Notes under the pieces: model-generated
Databases searched by the model: none
Seen by the model: only the letters and a program-made list of their open reading frames with translations
Told to the model about the DNA's origin: nothing
Shown: one piece after another, positions 17,773-27,556 of the stretch
How positions within the stretch are numbered: position 1 is the stretch's first letter
Layout of the letters: each line of letters opens with the position of its first letter
Source: an uncultured Bacteroidales bacterium
GTDB taxonomy: Bacteria; Bacteroidota; Bacteroidia; Bacteroidales; UBA932
Length of the DNA stretch: 64,000 bases
Direction: 5' to 3'
Assembly: GCA_945948555.1 (NCBI GenBank)
Contig: CAMFBM010000012.1
Span: forward strand, 1-64,000
Position numbers and translations under genes: made by a program

Positions 17773-18890
17773 TGGATATGAGAGCAAAGAATATCTCTAT
17801 GGCAGCAGTCATTGCGACTGCTGCCGTTTTGGTTTCCTGCAAATGTGAGCAGAAAATCATTGTGAGCAATGACTCTGAACTTTCCAGAAAAGCCCAGACG
17901 ATTGAATTGAACCTCAGCGACATAAAGGGAGTGACAGCAGAAAATGCAGTCGTAACCGATGCCGAGGGGATTCAGATTCCTTCGCAAATCTACACTGACG
18001 CTGAAGGCAGGACACTCCTGCTTTTCCAGACGGATGTCAATGCCGGAGAAACTGTCGAGTATGTTGTCAGGCCTGGAGAGAGAGCAGTATTCGAAACCCG
18101 CGCCTACAGCAGGTATGTTCCGGAGAGGCTTGACGACTATGCCTGGGAGAACGACCTGGTGGCCGGAAGAATCTACGGACCGGCACTGTCAAGCCCACGC
18201 ACCTTCGGATGCGACATCTGGCTCAAATGCACGGACCGTCTGGTAATTGACGACTGGTTCAAGAAAATGGACTATCATCACAACTATGGTGAGGGAATGG
18301 ACTGCTACAAGGTTGCAGGCACCCTCGGCGGCGGAGCCATTGCACCGTACTCAGCAGAGCAAATCATCATCGGGGACAACTATGCAACACAGCAGCACAT
18401 CTGCGACGGACCAATCCGCACTGAGGCAGTTTTCACATACGATGCCATCGACGTGAACGGCAGGCAGGTCACTGCAACAAGGAAGATTTCCCTCGATGCA
18501 GGCAGCCGATTCGTAAAATCAGTGATGACCTTCAACTTTGAAGGTGAAGAAGGTCTCCCTGTAGTCCTCGGAGCAGTTCTCCACAATGTCATCGGACGTG
18601 AAGACGGAGAGAACTTCATCGCCTTCACTGAGCAGGCATCCGACTCCTCAGACCCTGAAAGGGACGGGAACATCTCCATAGGACTCGTTCTCGGGGCAGA
18701 TGCAGCAGGTACAGGCACATTGGATTCCCACGCGGTAGTTTACGGCACGGCACTTTCAGGCCAGCCTCTTACTGCCTGGACAGGTTCCGGCTGGAGCCAG
18801 GGCGGAGTAGCATCACAAGAAACCTGGGCGCAGGAAGTGAAAGACTTCGCATACGCCCAGGCTCATCCTCTCAAAGTGACTTTGAAGTAG
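17772..18890 (+). CDS. DUF4861 domain lipoprotein
   Basis: A 372-residue protein with a leader ending in AAVLVSC (lipobox, Cys about 24), then a single DUF4861-like domain: YVPERLDDYAWENDLVAGRIYGPAL near 120-145 and DDWFKKMDYHHNYGEGMD near 175 are the most recognisable segments. The family is found in Bacteroidota loci for pectin, alginate or glycosaminoglycan breakdown; a biochemical function is not known to me. Coupling to kduI-kduD supports a role with uronate-containing polymers at the cell surface or in the periplasm. It ends 4 bp from the convergent ettA. Confidence 0.82.
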   Translation: MDMRAKNISMAAVIATAAVLVSCKCEQKIIVSNDSELSRKAQTIELNLSDIKGVTAENAVVTDAEGIQIPSQIYTDAEGRTLLLFQTDVNAGETVEYVVRPGERAVFETRAYSRYVPERLDDYAWENDLVAGRIYGPALSSPRTFGCDIWLKCTDRLVIDDWFKKMDYHHNYGEGMDCYKVAGTLGGGAIAPYSAEQIIIGDNYATQQHICDGPIRTEAVFTYDAIDVNGRQVTATRKISLDAGSRFVKSVMTFNFEGEEGLPVVLGAVLHNVIGREDGENFIAFTEQASDSSDPERDGNISIGLVLGADAAGTGTLDSHAVVYGTALSGQPLTAWTGSGWSQGGVASQETWAQEVKDFAYAQAHPLKVTLK

Positions 18891-18894
18891 TTCT

Positions 18895-20571
18895 CTACTC
18901 CATCAGTTTCTTATACTTGAAGCGTTTCGGTTCGTCGTTGCCGAGACGCTTCTTTTTGTTCTCCTCATACTCGGAATATGTACCTTCGAAGAAATAGACC
19001 TGTGAATCACCCTCAAAGGCGAGTATGTGCGTGGCGATACGATCCAGGAACCACCTGTCGTGGGAAATGACAACTGCACACCCGGCAAAATTCTCCAGAC
19101 CTTCCTCCAGAGCCCTGATGGTGTTCACATCCACATCATTGGTCGGTTCATCCAGCAGGAGAACATTTCCCTCATCCTTCAGGGTCAGGGCAAGATGAAG
19201 CCTGTTGCGCTCACCTCCGGAAAGAATGCCGCAAAGTTTCTCCTGGTCTGCACCGGTGAAGTTGAAGCGGGAGACGTATGCGCGGGCATTGACCTCGCGG
19301 TTTCCAAGCCTGACGAAATCGGAATCCCCGGCTACTGTCTGATAGACTGTCTTTTCCGGATCGATACTCTTGTGCTGCTGGTCAACGTATGCAAGTTTCA
19401 CGGTCTCTCCGATTGTAATAGAACCGCTGTCAGCCTGCTCCAGCCCCATTATCAGGCGGAACAATGTGGTTTTTCCCGCGCCGTTCGGTCCGATTACACC
19501 GACGATTCCTGCCGGAGGGAGCACGAAAGAAAGATGTTCGAAAAGGAGTTTGTCCCCGTAGGATTTTGAGACGTCATCGAAAGCAATCACCTTGTTTCCG
19601 AGACGGGGACCGTTCGGGATGAAAATCTCCAGTTTGGACTCCTTCTCCTTCACATCAGCACCCGAAAGTTTCTCGTATGCTCCCAGACGGGCCTTGGACT
19701 TGGCGTGTCTGGCCTTAGGTGCCATCCTGACCCACTCCAGCTCCCTCTCGAGAGTCTTTCTGCGTTTGCTTTCCTGCTTTTCTTCCATCTCAAGCCTTCT
19801 GGCTTTCTGCTCCAGCCAGGAAGAATAATTGCCTTTCCATGGAATGCCTTCTCCCCTGTCCAGTTCAAGAATCCAACCTGCGACGTTGTCAAGGAAATAA
19901 CGGTCGTGGGTAACAGCAATCACCGTTCCCTTGTACTGTCTGAGATGCTCCTCCAGCCACTGGATACTCTCAGTGTCAAGGTGGTTGGTCGGCTCATCCA
20001 GCAGAAGGACGTCAGGCTGCCTCAAAAGAAGACGGCACAATGCAACCCTTCTGCGCTCTCCCCCGCTCAAAGTCGCCACCGACGCATCAGGAGGCGGACA
20101 GTTCAGGGCATCCATCGCTCTCTCCAGTTTGGACTCTATTTCCCAACCGTCACAATGTTCAATCTTCTCGGTCAGCTCACCCTGCTTCATTATCAGGTCA
20201 TTCATCTGATCGTCACTCATAGGTTCCATAAACTTGAGATTGACCTGCTCGTATTCCTTCAGAAGGTCCATCACTTCCGAGACTCCCTCCTGGACGACCT
20301 CGATGACGGTCTTCGAAGGGTCCATCTGAGGTTCCTGCTCCAGATAGCCCACGGAATAACCCGGAGCCCAGACCACCTCTCCCTGGTAGGACTTCTCAAC
20401 CCCGGCAATGATTTTCATCAGGGTTGACTTTCCAGAACCGTTCAAACCGATAATGCCGATTTTTGCTCCGTAAAAGAACGAGAGGTAGATATCCTTGAGA
20501 ATCACCTTGTTGTTGTGTGGCAAAGTCTTGCCGACACCGTTCATCGAAAATATTATCTTCTCATCTGCCAT
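18895..20571 (-). CDS. ettA: EttA-type ABC-F translation factor
   Basis: A 558-residue ABC-F protein with two ATPase domains and no membrane part: GLNGSGKST and LSGGERRRVALCRLLL plus LLLDEPTNHLD in the first, GPNGAGKTT, LSGGERNRLHLAL and LLLDEPTNDVD in the second. The inter-domain arm and P-site tRNA interaction motif region (ELEWVRMAPKARHAKSKARL, residues about 275-295) and total length close to the 555 of EttA favour this subfamily, the energy-dependent translational throttle acting at the ribosomal E site. The ATG at 20569-20571 is preferred over one five codons upstream. Confidence 0.93.
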   Translation of the reverse strand: MADEKIIFSMNGVGKTLPHNNKVILKDIYLSFFYGAKIGIIGLNGSGKSTLMKIIAGVEKSYQGEVVWAPGYSVGYLEQEPQMDPSKTVIEVVQEGVSEVMDLLKEYEQVNLKFMEPMSDDQMNDLIMKQGELTEKIEHCDGWEIESKLERAMDALNCPPPDASVATLSGGERRRVALCRLLLRQPDVLLLDEPTNHLDTESIQWLEEHLRQYKGTVIAVTHDRYFLDNVAGWILELDRGEGIPWKGNYSSWLEQKARRLEMEEKQESKRRKTLERELEWVRMAPKARHAKSKARLGAYEKLSGADVKEKESKLEIFIPNGPRLGNKVIAFDDVSKSYGDKLLFEHLSFVLPPAGIVGVIGPNGAGKTTLFRLIMGLEQADSGSITIGETVKLAYVDQQHKSIDPEKTVYQTVAGDSDFVRLGNREVNARAYVSRFNFTGADQEKLCGILSGGERNRLHLALTLKDEGNVLLLDEPTNDVDVNTIRALEEGLENFAGCAVVISHDRWFLDRIATHILAFEGDSQVYFFEGTYSEYEENKKKRLGNDEPKRFKYKKLME

Positions 20572-20605
20572 AATATAAAATTTCAATTGTTCATATCTCC
20601 GGCAA

Positions 20606-20636
20606 CAAAGATAAGCCCTGAAAAATTATTCCACAA
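20606..20636 (-). promoter_or_regulatory. ettA promoter
   Basis: TATCTTTG (20606-20613, minus strand) with TTG at 20634-20636, spacing 20 nt. The start codon follows about 35 bp downstream. Confidence 0.6.
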
Positions 20637-21746
20637 TTATTTTTCATCCACGGACAGTTCATGTTCCTGAATATACCTGCGGCACCAATCCCTCGGAGCC
20701 TCATTCATATACAACCGGAAGGCCAAATTGAATGTGGGAAAAGTATTGAATCCGGACATCCTTGCAATTTGTGTGATTTTCATTGCAGGGTCGGAAATGA
20801 ACAGGTTCAAGGCATATCTGATCCTGTAATAGTTGACGAACTGGCAGAAGTTCCTCCCCGTACAGATGTTCACGGCCCTCGAAATGTAAACCTTGTTGCT
20901 GAATATACCCTTGGCCACATCCGTGATGTTCAAGTCAGGGTTCAGATATGGCTTTTCCTCCTCAAAATATCTCACAAGGCGTTCATAAATCTCCACTGAG
21001 GAACTGTCTTCGTTATCCTCCTGATTCTGTGGCTCCACACACAGGTTCACGATTCCACCGGAGACATCCGGACAGACATCCATTAACGGAGAGGCGTCCT
21101 CCGACAGCAATTCAACTGAACGCAGCAGGAATATGGCAGTCTGGGCCAGGAAGCACAGAGAAGACAGAAAATTTCCCAAAAGACTATCTCCCGGCTCCAC
21201 AGACGAGGACAGTGTCATAAGGGCTGTCGTCACAAGGATTATCAGCAAGGAATGCACCATCTCATCCCTGCTCTGCGGCAGGACATTCTTCGGTGACACC
21301 ACTTCCTTTGAACGACCGCCCTGGCCGGAATGGACTGCAATCGCCGTAATGACCAGCACCATTATCGTGAACACCCACGAGTAATCTCCAATTTCTGCAT
21401 ACCTGGGGCAAAGCAGCCTCACAACGACAGTCAAAATGCTGGCAAGAAAGACTGAAATCACAAAGGGGACCATTCCGGGAAGCATTCCGGCCAACACAAA
21501 TTCAGCAACTATGAACCCGGCACAGGAAGAAATGAAAGTCGAATACTCCAAAGATGAACAAAGCGCACATATTGAAATAGCAAGCAGACAGGCCCACGAG
21601 CATGCGACCTCCCGGAAGACCTTCCGGGAGCGCCATTTTTTCTCCCGGAAAAGAAGATATGCCATAAAAGCAATAAGTGCAAATAAAGAACAACAACCCA
21701 AAACATAACAAAAACATTTTACAATTGACTGGAATATCATAGGCAT
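20637..21746 (-). CDS. Membrane-anchored AraC-family transcription regulator
   Basis: A 369-residue protein in two parts. Residues 1-220 hold about six to seven hydrophobic spans separated by short loops. The C-terminal 110 residues form an AraC/XylS DNA-binding domain: ITDVAKGIFSNKVYISRAVN and TQIARMSGFNTFPTFNLAFRLYMNEAPRDW are the two helix-turn-helix units. Such membrane-spanning AraC proteins recur in Bacteroidales; ligands are mostly unknown. The upstream ATG at 21800 would lie inside a terminator stem, so the ATG at 21744-21746 is chosen (21738-21740 is also possible). It is flanked by ettA and yitT with no obvious target operon. Confidence 0.87.
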   Translation of the reverse strand: MPMIFQSIVKCFCYVLGCCSLFALIAFMAYLLFREKKWRSRKVFREVACSWACLLAISICALCSSLEYSTFISSCAGFIVAEFVLAGMLPGMVPFVISVFLASILTVVVRLLCPRYAEIGDYSWVFTIMVLVITAIAVHSGQGGRSKEVVSPKNVLPQSRDEMVHSLLIILVTTALMTLSSSVEPGDSLLGNFLSSLCFLAQTAIFLLRSVELLSEDASPLMDVCPDVSGGIVNLCVEPQNQEDNEDSSSVEIYERLVRYFEEEKPYLNPDLNITDVAKGIFSNKVYISRAVNICTGRNFCQFVNYYRIRYALNLFISDPAMKITQIARMSGFNTFPTFNLAFRLYMNEAPRDWCRRYIQEHELSVDEK

Positions 21747-21761
21747 CAGTTTTTGTGTTTG

Positions 21762-21769
21762 CAAAAATA
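21762..21769 (-). promoter_or_regulatory. -7 box of the AraC-type gene
   Basis: TATTTTTG on the minus strand fits TAnnTTTG and lies 15 bp before the chosen ATG, inside the tail of the yitT terminator. Confidence 0.4.
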
Positions 21770-21778
21770 TAATAAAAG

Positions 21779-21804
21779 CCCCCTTGAGAGATAATTTCAA
21801 GGGG
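21779..21804 (-). terminator. Rho-independent terminator of the leuS-yitT operon
   Basis: Minus-strand stem CCCCTTGA with TCAAGGGG, 9-nt loop region, followed by GCTTTTATTATATTTTT. It lies 45 bp after the yitT stop. Confidence 0.8.
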
Positions 21805-21848
21805 ACTTGTATGCAGGTTTTTCTCTTTTTTAATGTTTTTTCTTTTTT

Positions 21849-22733
21849 TTAATCTTTTTTCCGCTTGAATCCTGTCTTCAACTCCTCAAATCCTTCCCCA
21901 TAAACATTGCTGACCGAAGAAACAGAAACAAAAGCCTGGGGGTCAATCTCCTTTACCGCATTGACAACGGACTGCAACTGCTGTTTACGGCAAATGACAA
22001 GAAGCACTTTTCCCTCCTGACCGGAATACCCTCCAACTGAGTTGAGCGCAGTCACTCCCCTGTCCATATTGTGAACCAGGAAGTTCGATATTTCCTGATA
22101 CTTTCTCGAGAATATATAAATCTGCGCCGATGACTTGCTTCCCATCAACACCCAGTCTATGGCAAATGAGAATGTCACCATTGTAACATATCCGTACATC
22201 ATGTCATTGACGTTCTTGCCGGGTACCATAAGGACTGAAGCAATGATGAAAAGGTCCGTAAGCAGATACACCCTTCCGGGTGAAACCGGCCAGTATTTGT
22301 TGATTACCATTGCCACAATGTCCGTTCCGCCTGTGCTGCCTCCTGACATGAGGACCAATCCTATACCAATTGCCTCAACCAGACCTCCTACGATTGCAGT
22401 GATCAGCCGGTCATCGAAAGTGATGACGAAATTGAGGTACGGAAGGACATCGAAAAGGATGGATGAAACGATTATCGCAACAATGGTCTTCACACCGAAT
22501 CCCTTGCCGAGCAGGAGGAAACCGATTATCAGGAGAATGGCATTCAGGGCAAAGAATGAATAAGCCACAGGTATGCCCGTTGCAAAATAAAGAATCGTGC
22601 ACAATCCCGTTCCGCCGCCGCTCGCTATCCCCGCGGGAATCAGGAAAGTCGTCCAGCCAAGACAGTAAATCAGACACCCTATGCACAGAACGATATAATC
22701 CTTGATTGATTTCAACAAGACCGATGTTTTCAT
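21849..22733 (-). CDS. YitT family membrane protein
   Basis: A 294-residue protein with five to six transmembrane spans in residues 12-190 (GGGTGLCTILYF and SGGSTGGTDIVAM are the family's glycine-rich signatures). A soluble DUF2179 domain follows at about 215-285 (FSRKYQEISNFLVHNMDRGVT). The family is widespread in Firmicutes and Bacteroidota; transport function is suspected but unproven. It is the last gene of the SPOR-M28-leuS-yitT operon, 7 bp after leuS. Confidence 0.9.
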   Translation of the reverse strand: MKTSVLLKSIKDYIVLCIGCLIYCLGWTTFLIPAGIASGGGTGLCTILYFATGIPVAYSFFALNAILLIIGFLLLGKGFGVKTIVAIIVSSILFDVLPYLNFVITFDDRLITAIVGGLVEAIGIGLVLMSGGSTGGTDIVAMVINKYWPVSPGRVYLLTDLFIIASVLMVPGKNVNDMMYGYVTMVTFSFAIDWVLMGSKSSAQIYIFSRKYQEISNFLVHNMDRGVTALNSVGGYSGQEGKVLLVICRKQQLQSVVNAVKEIDPQAFVSVSSVSNVYGEGFEELKTGFKRKKD

Positions 22734-22740
22734 ATACGAA

Positions 22741-25506
22741 TCACTTTACTACCACATTTACGATCTTGCCCGGAACGACGATCACCTTCAGGATGTTACC
22801 TCCAGCTACATACTTCGCTGTCTGGTCAAGGGCCCGGACATTGGCCTCAACTTCCTCCCTGGACATTGTGCGCGGAAGATCAAGGGTGAACCTCGTCTTT
22901 CCGTTGAATGAAACCGCGTATGTGCAGTTGTTCTCAATGGTGTAGGCCTCGACATATTCCGGGAAGCGGGCGAAAGAGATACTTTCACCGTGTCCCAGGG
23001 CCTCCCAAAGTTCCTCGGCGATGTGAGGGCAGAACGGCGAAAGAAGAATAATGAGAGGTTCGAGAATCTCACGTTTGTGGCATTCGTGTTCGTAAAGTTC
23101 ATTCACCGCAATCATGAATGCGCTCACGGATGTGTTGAATGAGAATGCCTCGATGTCCGTCTGAACCTTCCCAATGAGTTTGTGAAGAGTCTTGAGTTCC
23201 TCTGCAGAAGCTTTCTCATCAGTAATAATCAATCCGTCCCTGTCATAGAACAGCCTCCAGACCCTCTTGAGGAAGCGGTTCACTCCGTCAATCCCCTTCG
23301 TGTCCCATGGTTTGGATTGTTCCAGAGGTCCGAGGAACATTTCGTAAAGCCTGAGGGTGTCAGCACCATAGGTGTCGCAGATCATATCGGGATTTACCAC
23401 ATTGAACATCGACTTGCTCATCTTCTCGATTGCGTAGCCGCAGATGTACTCACCGTCTTCGAGGATGAATTCAGCATCCGCAAAATCAGGCATCCACTTG
23501 CGGAAAGCCTCTGTGTCAAGCCTGTCGTTGTGGACGATATTGACATCAACGTGGATTTCCGTCGTCTCGTAGGAATCCTTCAGTCCGCATGAGACAAAAG
23601 TGTTCGTTCCTACGATTCTGTAAACAAAGTTGGAACGGCCCTGGATCATTCCCTGGTTTATGAGTTTCCTGAACGGTTCCTTTTCACAGACATATCCGCG
23701 GTCATACAGAAACTTGTTCCAGAATCTTGAATAAATCAGGTGTCCGGTTGCGTGTTCGGTCCCTCCGATGTAGAGATCCACATTCCTCCAGTAAGCATCC
23801 TTGTCCTTTCCTACAAGAGCCTCGGTATTATGAGGGTCCATATATCTCAAATAATAGGCGCTACTTCCGGCGAAGCCCGGCATCGTGCTGGTCTCAATCG
23901 GGAAGCCTCCGTAAGACCAGTCCCTGGCCCTGGCAAGAGGGGGTTCACCTGTCTCGGTCGGTTTGAACTGGTCGATTTCCGGAAGGGTGAGCGGAAGGGA
24001 GTCGAAAGGCATCGCCTGAGGGATTCCATCCTTATAATATATAGGGAAAGGCTCTCCCCAATATCTCTGACGGGAGAAAATGGCGTCACGAAGCCTGTAG
24101 TTCACCTTCCTGCGGCCAATCCCGTGCTCCTCCACATAGTCGATTGCAGCGGGAATCGCCTCCTTTACCGTCATACCGTTCAGGAAGCCGGAGTTGCACA
24201 TTATGCCTTCCTTGGCATCGAAGCTCGACTCACTGACATCGCAACCCTCAATCAGAGGAATCACAGGCAAGTTGAAATGGCGGGCAAAGGCATAGTCCCT
24301 GCTGTCGTGGGCAGGCACGGCCATAATCGCTCCTGTCCCGTATCCGGCAAGCACATATTCGGAAATCCAGATCGGAACACGGTCACCTGTGAGAGGATTC
24401 ACTGCGTATGACCCTGAAAATACACCCGTCACCTTGCGGGTCTCGGCAATTCTCTCCCTTTCGGTCTTCTTCCTGACCTGGGCAAGATACTCCTCGACCT
24501 CAACCTTGCGGTCCGGAGTCACGAGTTTCTCAACCCATTCACTCTCAGGGGCAAGCACCATAAACGTCACTCCGAAAACAGTATCCGCGCGAGTGGTGAA
24601 AATCACCATATCGTACTCGTTTTCACCATTGTATGCCTTGAAGTGCATTTCTGCACCCTGGGATTTGCCGATCCAGTTGCGCTGCATCTCCTTTAGGGAG
24701 TCGGTCCAGTCGAGGGTCTCCAGGTCATCCAGCAGACGGGCCGCGTATGCAGACACCCTAAGCTGCCACTGGGTCATCTTCTTCTGCTCCACAGGGAAGC
24801 CTCCGCGAACCGAATAGCCCTCCTTCACCTCGTCGTTGGCAAGCACGGTTCCCAGTTTCGGACACCAGTTGACAGAAGTCTCGCCCTGATATGCGATTCT
24901 CCAGTTCATAAGGGTGTCGGATTTCTCCTTGTCGGTCATTGAGTTCCACTGCTCTGAAGTAAAGGACATCTCCTGCGTGCAGGCCGCGTTGATTCCTTCA
25001 GTGCCGGAGGTTTCAAAAGCCTTGACCAGATCCTCGATCGGACGCGCCTTGTCCAGGTCATTGTCGTACCAGCTGCCGAACATTTTCAGGAATGCCCACT
25101 GAGTCCATTTGTAGTATTCAGGGTCACAGGTGCGGACCTCGCGGGACCAATCGTAAGAGAAACCTATTCTGTCAAGCTGCTCACGGTAGCGCCTGATATT
25201 GTTCTCCGTTGTCCTGGCCGGGTGCTGCCCGGTCTGGATTGCATACTGCTCCGCCGGAAGCCCGAATGCATCATAGCCCATCGGATGCAGGACATTGAAA
25301 CCGCAGAGACGTTTGTAGCGACTGAAAATGTCACTCGCAATGTAGCCCAGGGGATGTCCCACGTGAAGACCTGCCCCTGAAGGGTAAGGGAACATGTCCA
25401 GAACATAGTATTTAGGTCTGGACTCGTCCTCCACAGCCTTGAAGGTATGATTCTCAGCCCAACGGGACTGCCATTTTCTTTCGATTTCCTTGAAATTGTA
25501 ATCCAT
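22741..25506 (-). CDS. leuS: Leucyl-tRNA synthetase
   Basis: A 921-residue class I aminoacyl-tRNA synthetase that charges tRNA-Leu. [18 protein letters not shown] near residue 40 contains the HIGH motif (HVGH); KMSKS is present at [17 protein letters not shown] near 700. The CP1 editing domain occupies roughly 225-425 ([30 protein letters not shown]). The C-terminal anticodon-binding and leucine-specific parts follow. An in-frame TTG three codons upstream exists; the ATG at 25504-25506 is standard. It begins 5 bp after the M28-TonB gene, so they are cotranscribed. Confidence 0.97.
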   Translation of the reverse strand: MDYNFKEIERKWQSRWAENHTFKAVEDESRPKYYVLDMFPYPSGAGLHVGHPLGYIASDIFSRYKRLCGFNVLHPMGYDAFGLPAEQYAIQTGQHPARTTENNIRRYREQLDRIGFSYDWSREVRTCDPEYYKWTQWAFLKMFGSWYDNDLDKARPIEDLVKAFETSGTEGINAACTQEMSFTSEQWNSMTDKEKSDTLMNWRIAYQGETSVNWCPKLGTVLANDEVKEGYSVRGGFPVEQKKMTQWQLRVSAYAARLLDDLETLDWTDSLKEMQRNWIGKSQGAEMHFKAYNGENEYDMVIFTTRADTVFGVTFMVLAPESEWVEKLVTPDRKVEVEEYLAQVRKKTERERIAETRKVTGVFSGSYAVNPLTGDRVPIWISEYVLAGYGTGAIMAVPAHDSRDYAFARHFNLPVIPLIEGCDVSESSFDAKEGIMCNSGFLNGMTVKEAIPAAIDYVEEHGIGRRKVNYRLRDAIFSRQRYWGEPFPIYYKDGIPQAMPFDSLPLTLPEIDQFKPTETGEPPLARARDWSYGGFPIETSTMPGFAGSSAYYLRYMDPHNTEALVGKDKDAYWRNVDLYIGGTEHATGHLIYSRFWNKFLYDRGYVCEKEPFRKLINQGMIQGRSNFVYRIVGTNTFVSCGLKDSYETTEIHVDVNIVHNDRLDTEAFRKWMPDFADAEFILEDGEYICGYAIEKMSKSMFNVVNPDMICDTYGADTLRLYEMFLGPLEQSKPWDTKGIDGVNRFLKRVWRLFYDRDGLIITDEKASAEELKTLHKLIGKVQTDIEAFSFNTSVSAFMIAVNELYEHECHKREILEPLIILLSPFCPHIAEELWEALGHGESISFARFPEYVEAYTIENNCTYAVSFNGKTRFTLDLPRTMSREEVEANVRALDQTAKYVAGGNILKVIVVPGKIVNVVVK

Positions 25507-25511
25507 ATCTG

Positions 25512-26903
25512 TCAATATTTCTTTATTCCAAAACTCGGTTTCCCGCCTTTCTTCTCAAGCCTGAACTCCACAGGCAGGGTTATGGAGGTCCTGACCTTGC
25601 TGCCCTTGATTTTTCCCGGCTTCCACTTGGGCGATGCGGAAACAACTCTGACAGCCTCCTCGTCAAGGCTGGCATCCACTCCCCTCACAACTCTGACATC
25701 GCTGATGCTGCCGTCCTTCTCTATGACGAAATTCAGGATGACACGTCCCTGAATTCCATTGTCCATGGCATATTGGGGATACCTCAGATACTGGTACACC
25801 CATTTCGAGAGGAACTGTCCGAGGTCCGTACTGTTGTAGAACGATGGCAGGACATCACAGTCATTGATGGAGACCACATCTGCATATTCCCCGTCCCTCA
25901 CAGGGACGGACGACGGTTTGAACAGCGGTGCAGATTTCACATTGGCCATTTCGAGGGTCAGATTGTAGATATATTCCAGTTCCCTCTCCATATAATCGTA
26001 ATTCACGATGGACGGTACGTCGCGGTATGTTCCCTTTTCAGGATATCGGCCTGTCGTAAGGTAAACGGAAGGGATTTCCTTGGCATAGAATGACCTGTGG
26101 TCCGATGGATAAGGCTCGGCGGCCACAATCTCCGGGACTATCGGCTGAAGGGATGTTCCGACAGTGCGCAGGATGGCATTCAGGTCGGCATTGGAGGCAG
26201 TGTAGGCGTAAAAACCGGTGTCCCCGGTGCCGAGCATGTCGAGATTTACCATCGCATCGATGAGGGAAGCATCCGAGAAGGACCTGTTCAGGAAATACCA
26301 CGAGCCTGAATATGCATTCGTGGAAGAGCCGAAAGCCACGAATATGACAGAACGGCGGAACATTATTGAATTGGTTGCCACGAGACGTGCCAGTTCCGTC
26401 AACATTGCCAGACCTGACGCATTTCCGTTTGCCCCGTAGTAAATCTGTTCTACATTCTCTCCGTCAATGGTCATCCGGTTGACTCCCAGGTTGTCCAGCC
26501 GGGCTCCGACCACTATAAACCTTTTGTTCAATTCCTTGTCATACCCCTGAACGAATCCTATGACATTCCTTGACACAAGGGTGTCACCCGTCCGGGAGGC
26601 AATCCCGAAAGTGTCCCCATCACGTGGACAGAGCATTTCCACCCCACAGGACTCAAGCCGGTCATAGACATATTGAGCAGCGGATTTCTCCCCCTCGGAA
26701 CCCGGTGCACGGCCTTTGAGACCGGAGGAAGACAGATATGAGACACTCTCCCTGAATGCAGCAGCTGTCTCGCTGTCATATAGGGATTTGTAGTCATCCC
26801 TGTACTGCGCACCGGCAAGAATCGGCAAAAGGAGCAACATCATTGAGAATGCCGGACGGAATCCGGCACAGAATCTGTTTTTGATATCTGAAAACATCGT
26901 CAT
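25512..26903 (-). CDS. Degenerate M28-peptidase-like protein fused to a TonB C-terminal domain
   Basis: A 463-residue secreted protein with a signal peptide (hydrophobic core 20-30, cleavage near GAQ). Residues 40-330 follow the fold of M28 zinc aminopeptidases, but key residues are changed. The His of the family's xHxD motif is Arg ([10 protein letters not shown], 135). GADDNASG reads GANGNASG (159-160). The catalytic Glu-Glu is Ser-Thr ([10 protein letters not shown], 194-195). Only the Asp of NLDMLG (222) and the His of PSDH (269) remain, so peptidase activity is unlikely. Residues about 365-450 are a TonB C-terminal domain ([30 protein letters not shown]). The start is set by the ATGA overlap with the SPOR gene stop. 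Confidence 0.88.
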   Translation of the reverse strand: MTMFSDIKNRFCAGFRPAFSMMLLLLPILAGAQYRDDYKSLYDSETAAAFRESVSYLSSSGLKGRAPGSEGEKSAAQYVYDRLESCGVEMLCPRDGDTFGIASRTGDTLVSRNVIGFVQGYDKELNKRFIVVGARLDNLGVNRMTIDGENVEQIYYGANGNASGLAMLTELARLVATNSIMFRRSVIFVAFGSSTNAYSGSWYFLNRSFSDASLIDAMVNLDMLGTGDTGFYAYTASNADLNAILRTVGTSLQPIVPEIVAAEPYPSDHRSFYAKEIPSVYLTTGRYPEKGTYRDVPSIVNYDYMERELEYIYNLTLEMANVKSAPLFKPSSVPVRDGEYADVVSINDCDVLPSFYNSTDLGQFLSKWVYQYLRYPQYAMDNGIQGRVILNFVIEKDGSISDVRVVRGVDASLDEEAVRVVSASPKWKPGKIKGSKVRTSITLPVEFRLEKKGGKPSFGIKKY

Positions 26904-27454
26904 TCGTTTACAAGAATCCAAACATCCTCAGGGCAGAAATTTTCCAGACGGACCCTTCTCAGAGACTTTAGTATGTCCGCAATCCGGTCGGATGGATCAA
27001 CCGACACAATGATGAAACCGTTCCTCATACGGATCAGTTCCGCGGTGTAACCGGCCCCGGAGGCCTTTGCGGCAAGTGTTCTGGCATTTGACTCCATTTT
27101 GTAGGAGCCAAGTACGATATGGTATTTTCTGACAGCCTGCTCTCCGGAGATGCCGCCAAGGGATGATGCGGAAAGCATATTGTCGGAAATCGCCCTGACT
27201 GCCTCCACAATCCGGAGAGAATCCTCAATGCGGGTCTGTTCCGCCTTCAGGGAGTCCTCACGGGCATTGACGGCAATTATGGAATCCCGTTCAGCGGCCA
27301 TTCTGCGGGACATTTCATTCCTGAGAACTTCCAGTTCACCTGAATCAGGACGTCCTGCAGCCCGTCTGAGAAAATCACAGCCGGAAAGCATCAGCAGGGA
27401 AAAGACCAGAAGGACATGTGGAAACCTTCTGAATATTTTAGCAACAATCTCCAT
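26900..27454 (-). CDS. SPOR-domain lipoprotein
   Basis: A 184-residue lipoprotein with the lipobox MLSGC near residue 25, a coiled-coil-like charged stretch at 40-90 (RNEMSRRMAAERDSI...), and a C-terminal SPOR domain at about 105-180 (KYHIVLGSYKMESNARTLAAK, FIIVSVDP). SPOR domains bind peptidoglycan glycan strands lacking stem peptides, so the protein is expected to be anchored in the outer membrane facing the wall. The ATG at 27452-27454 leaves a short leader after the promoter; an ATG at 27464-27466 would be almost leaderless. First gene of the operon leading to leuS. Confidence 0.85.
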   Translation of the reverse strand: MEIVAKIFRRFPHVLLVFSLLMLSGCDFLRRAAGRPDSGELEVLRNEMSRRMAAERDSIIAVNAREDSLKAEQTRIEDSLRIVEAVRAISDNMLSASSLGGISGEQAVRKYHIVLGSYKMESNARTLAAKASGAGYTAELIRMRNGFIIVSVDPSDRIADILKSLRRVRLENFCPEDVWILVNE

Positions 27455-27477
27455 ACATTTCAGCATTGCGCAAGGCG

Positions 27478-27527
27478 CAAATTTAACGATTTAATACTCG
27501 GGCACAAAATAAAAGTGACTATATTTG
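27478..27527. promoter_or_regulatory. Divergent promoters for the SPOR and DUF389 genes
   Basis: Minus strand: TAAATTTG at 27478-27485 with TTTG at 27504-27507 (18-nt gap). Plus strand: TATATTTG at 27520-27527, 30 bp before the DUF389 ATG; no clear -33 for this one. Confidence 0.6.
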
Positions 27528-27556
27528 CAAATTCTTTCATTAAAAAAGCAATTAAG

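Noticed and set aside
19705..20427. Open frame of about 240 codons antisense to ettA
   Set aside because: Shadow of a well-conserved ABC-F gene.
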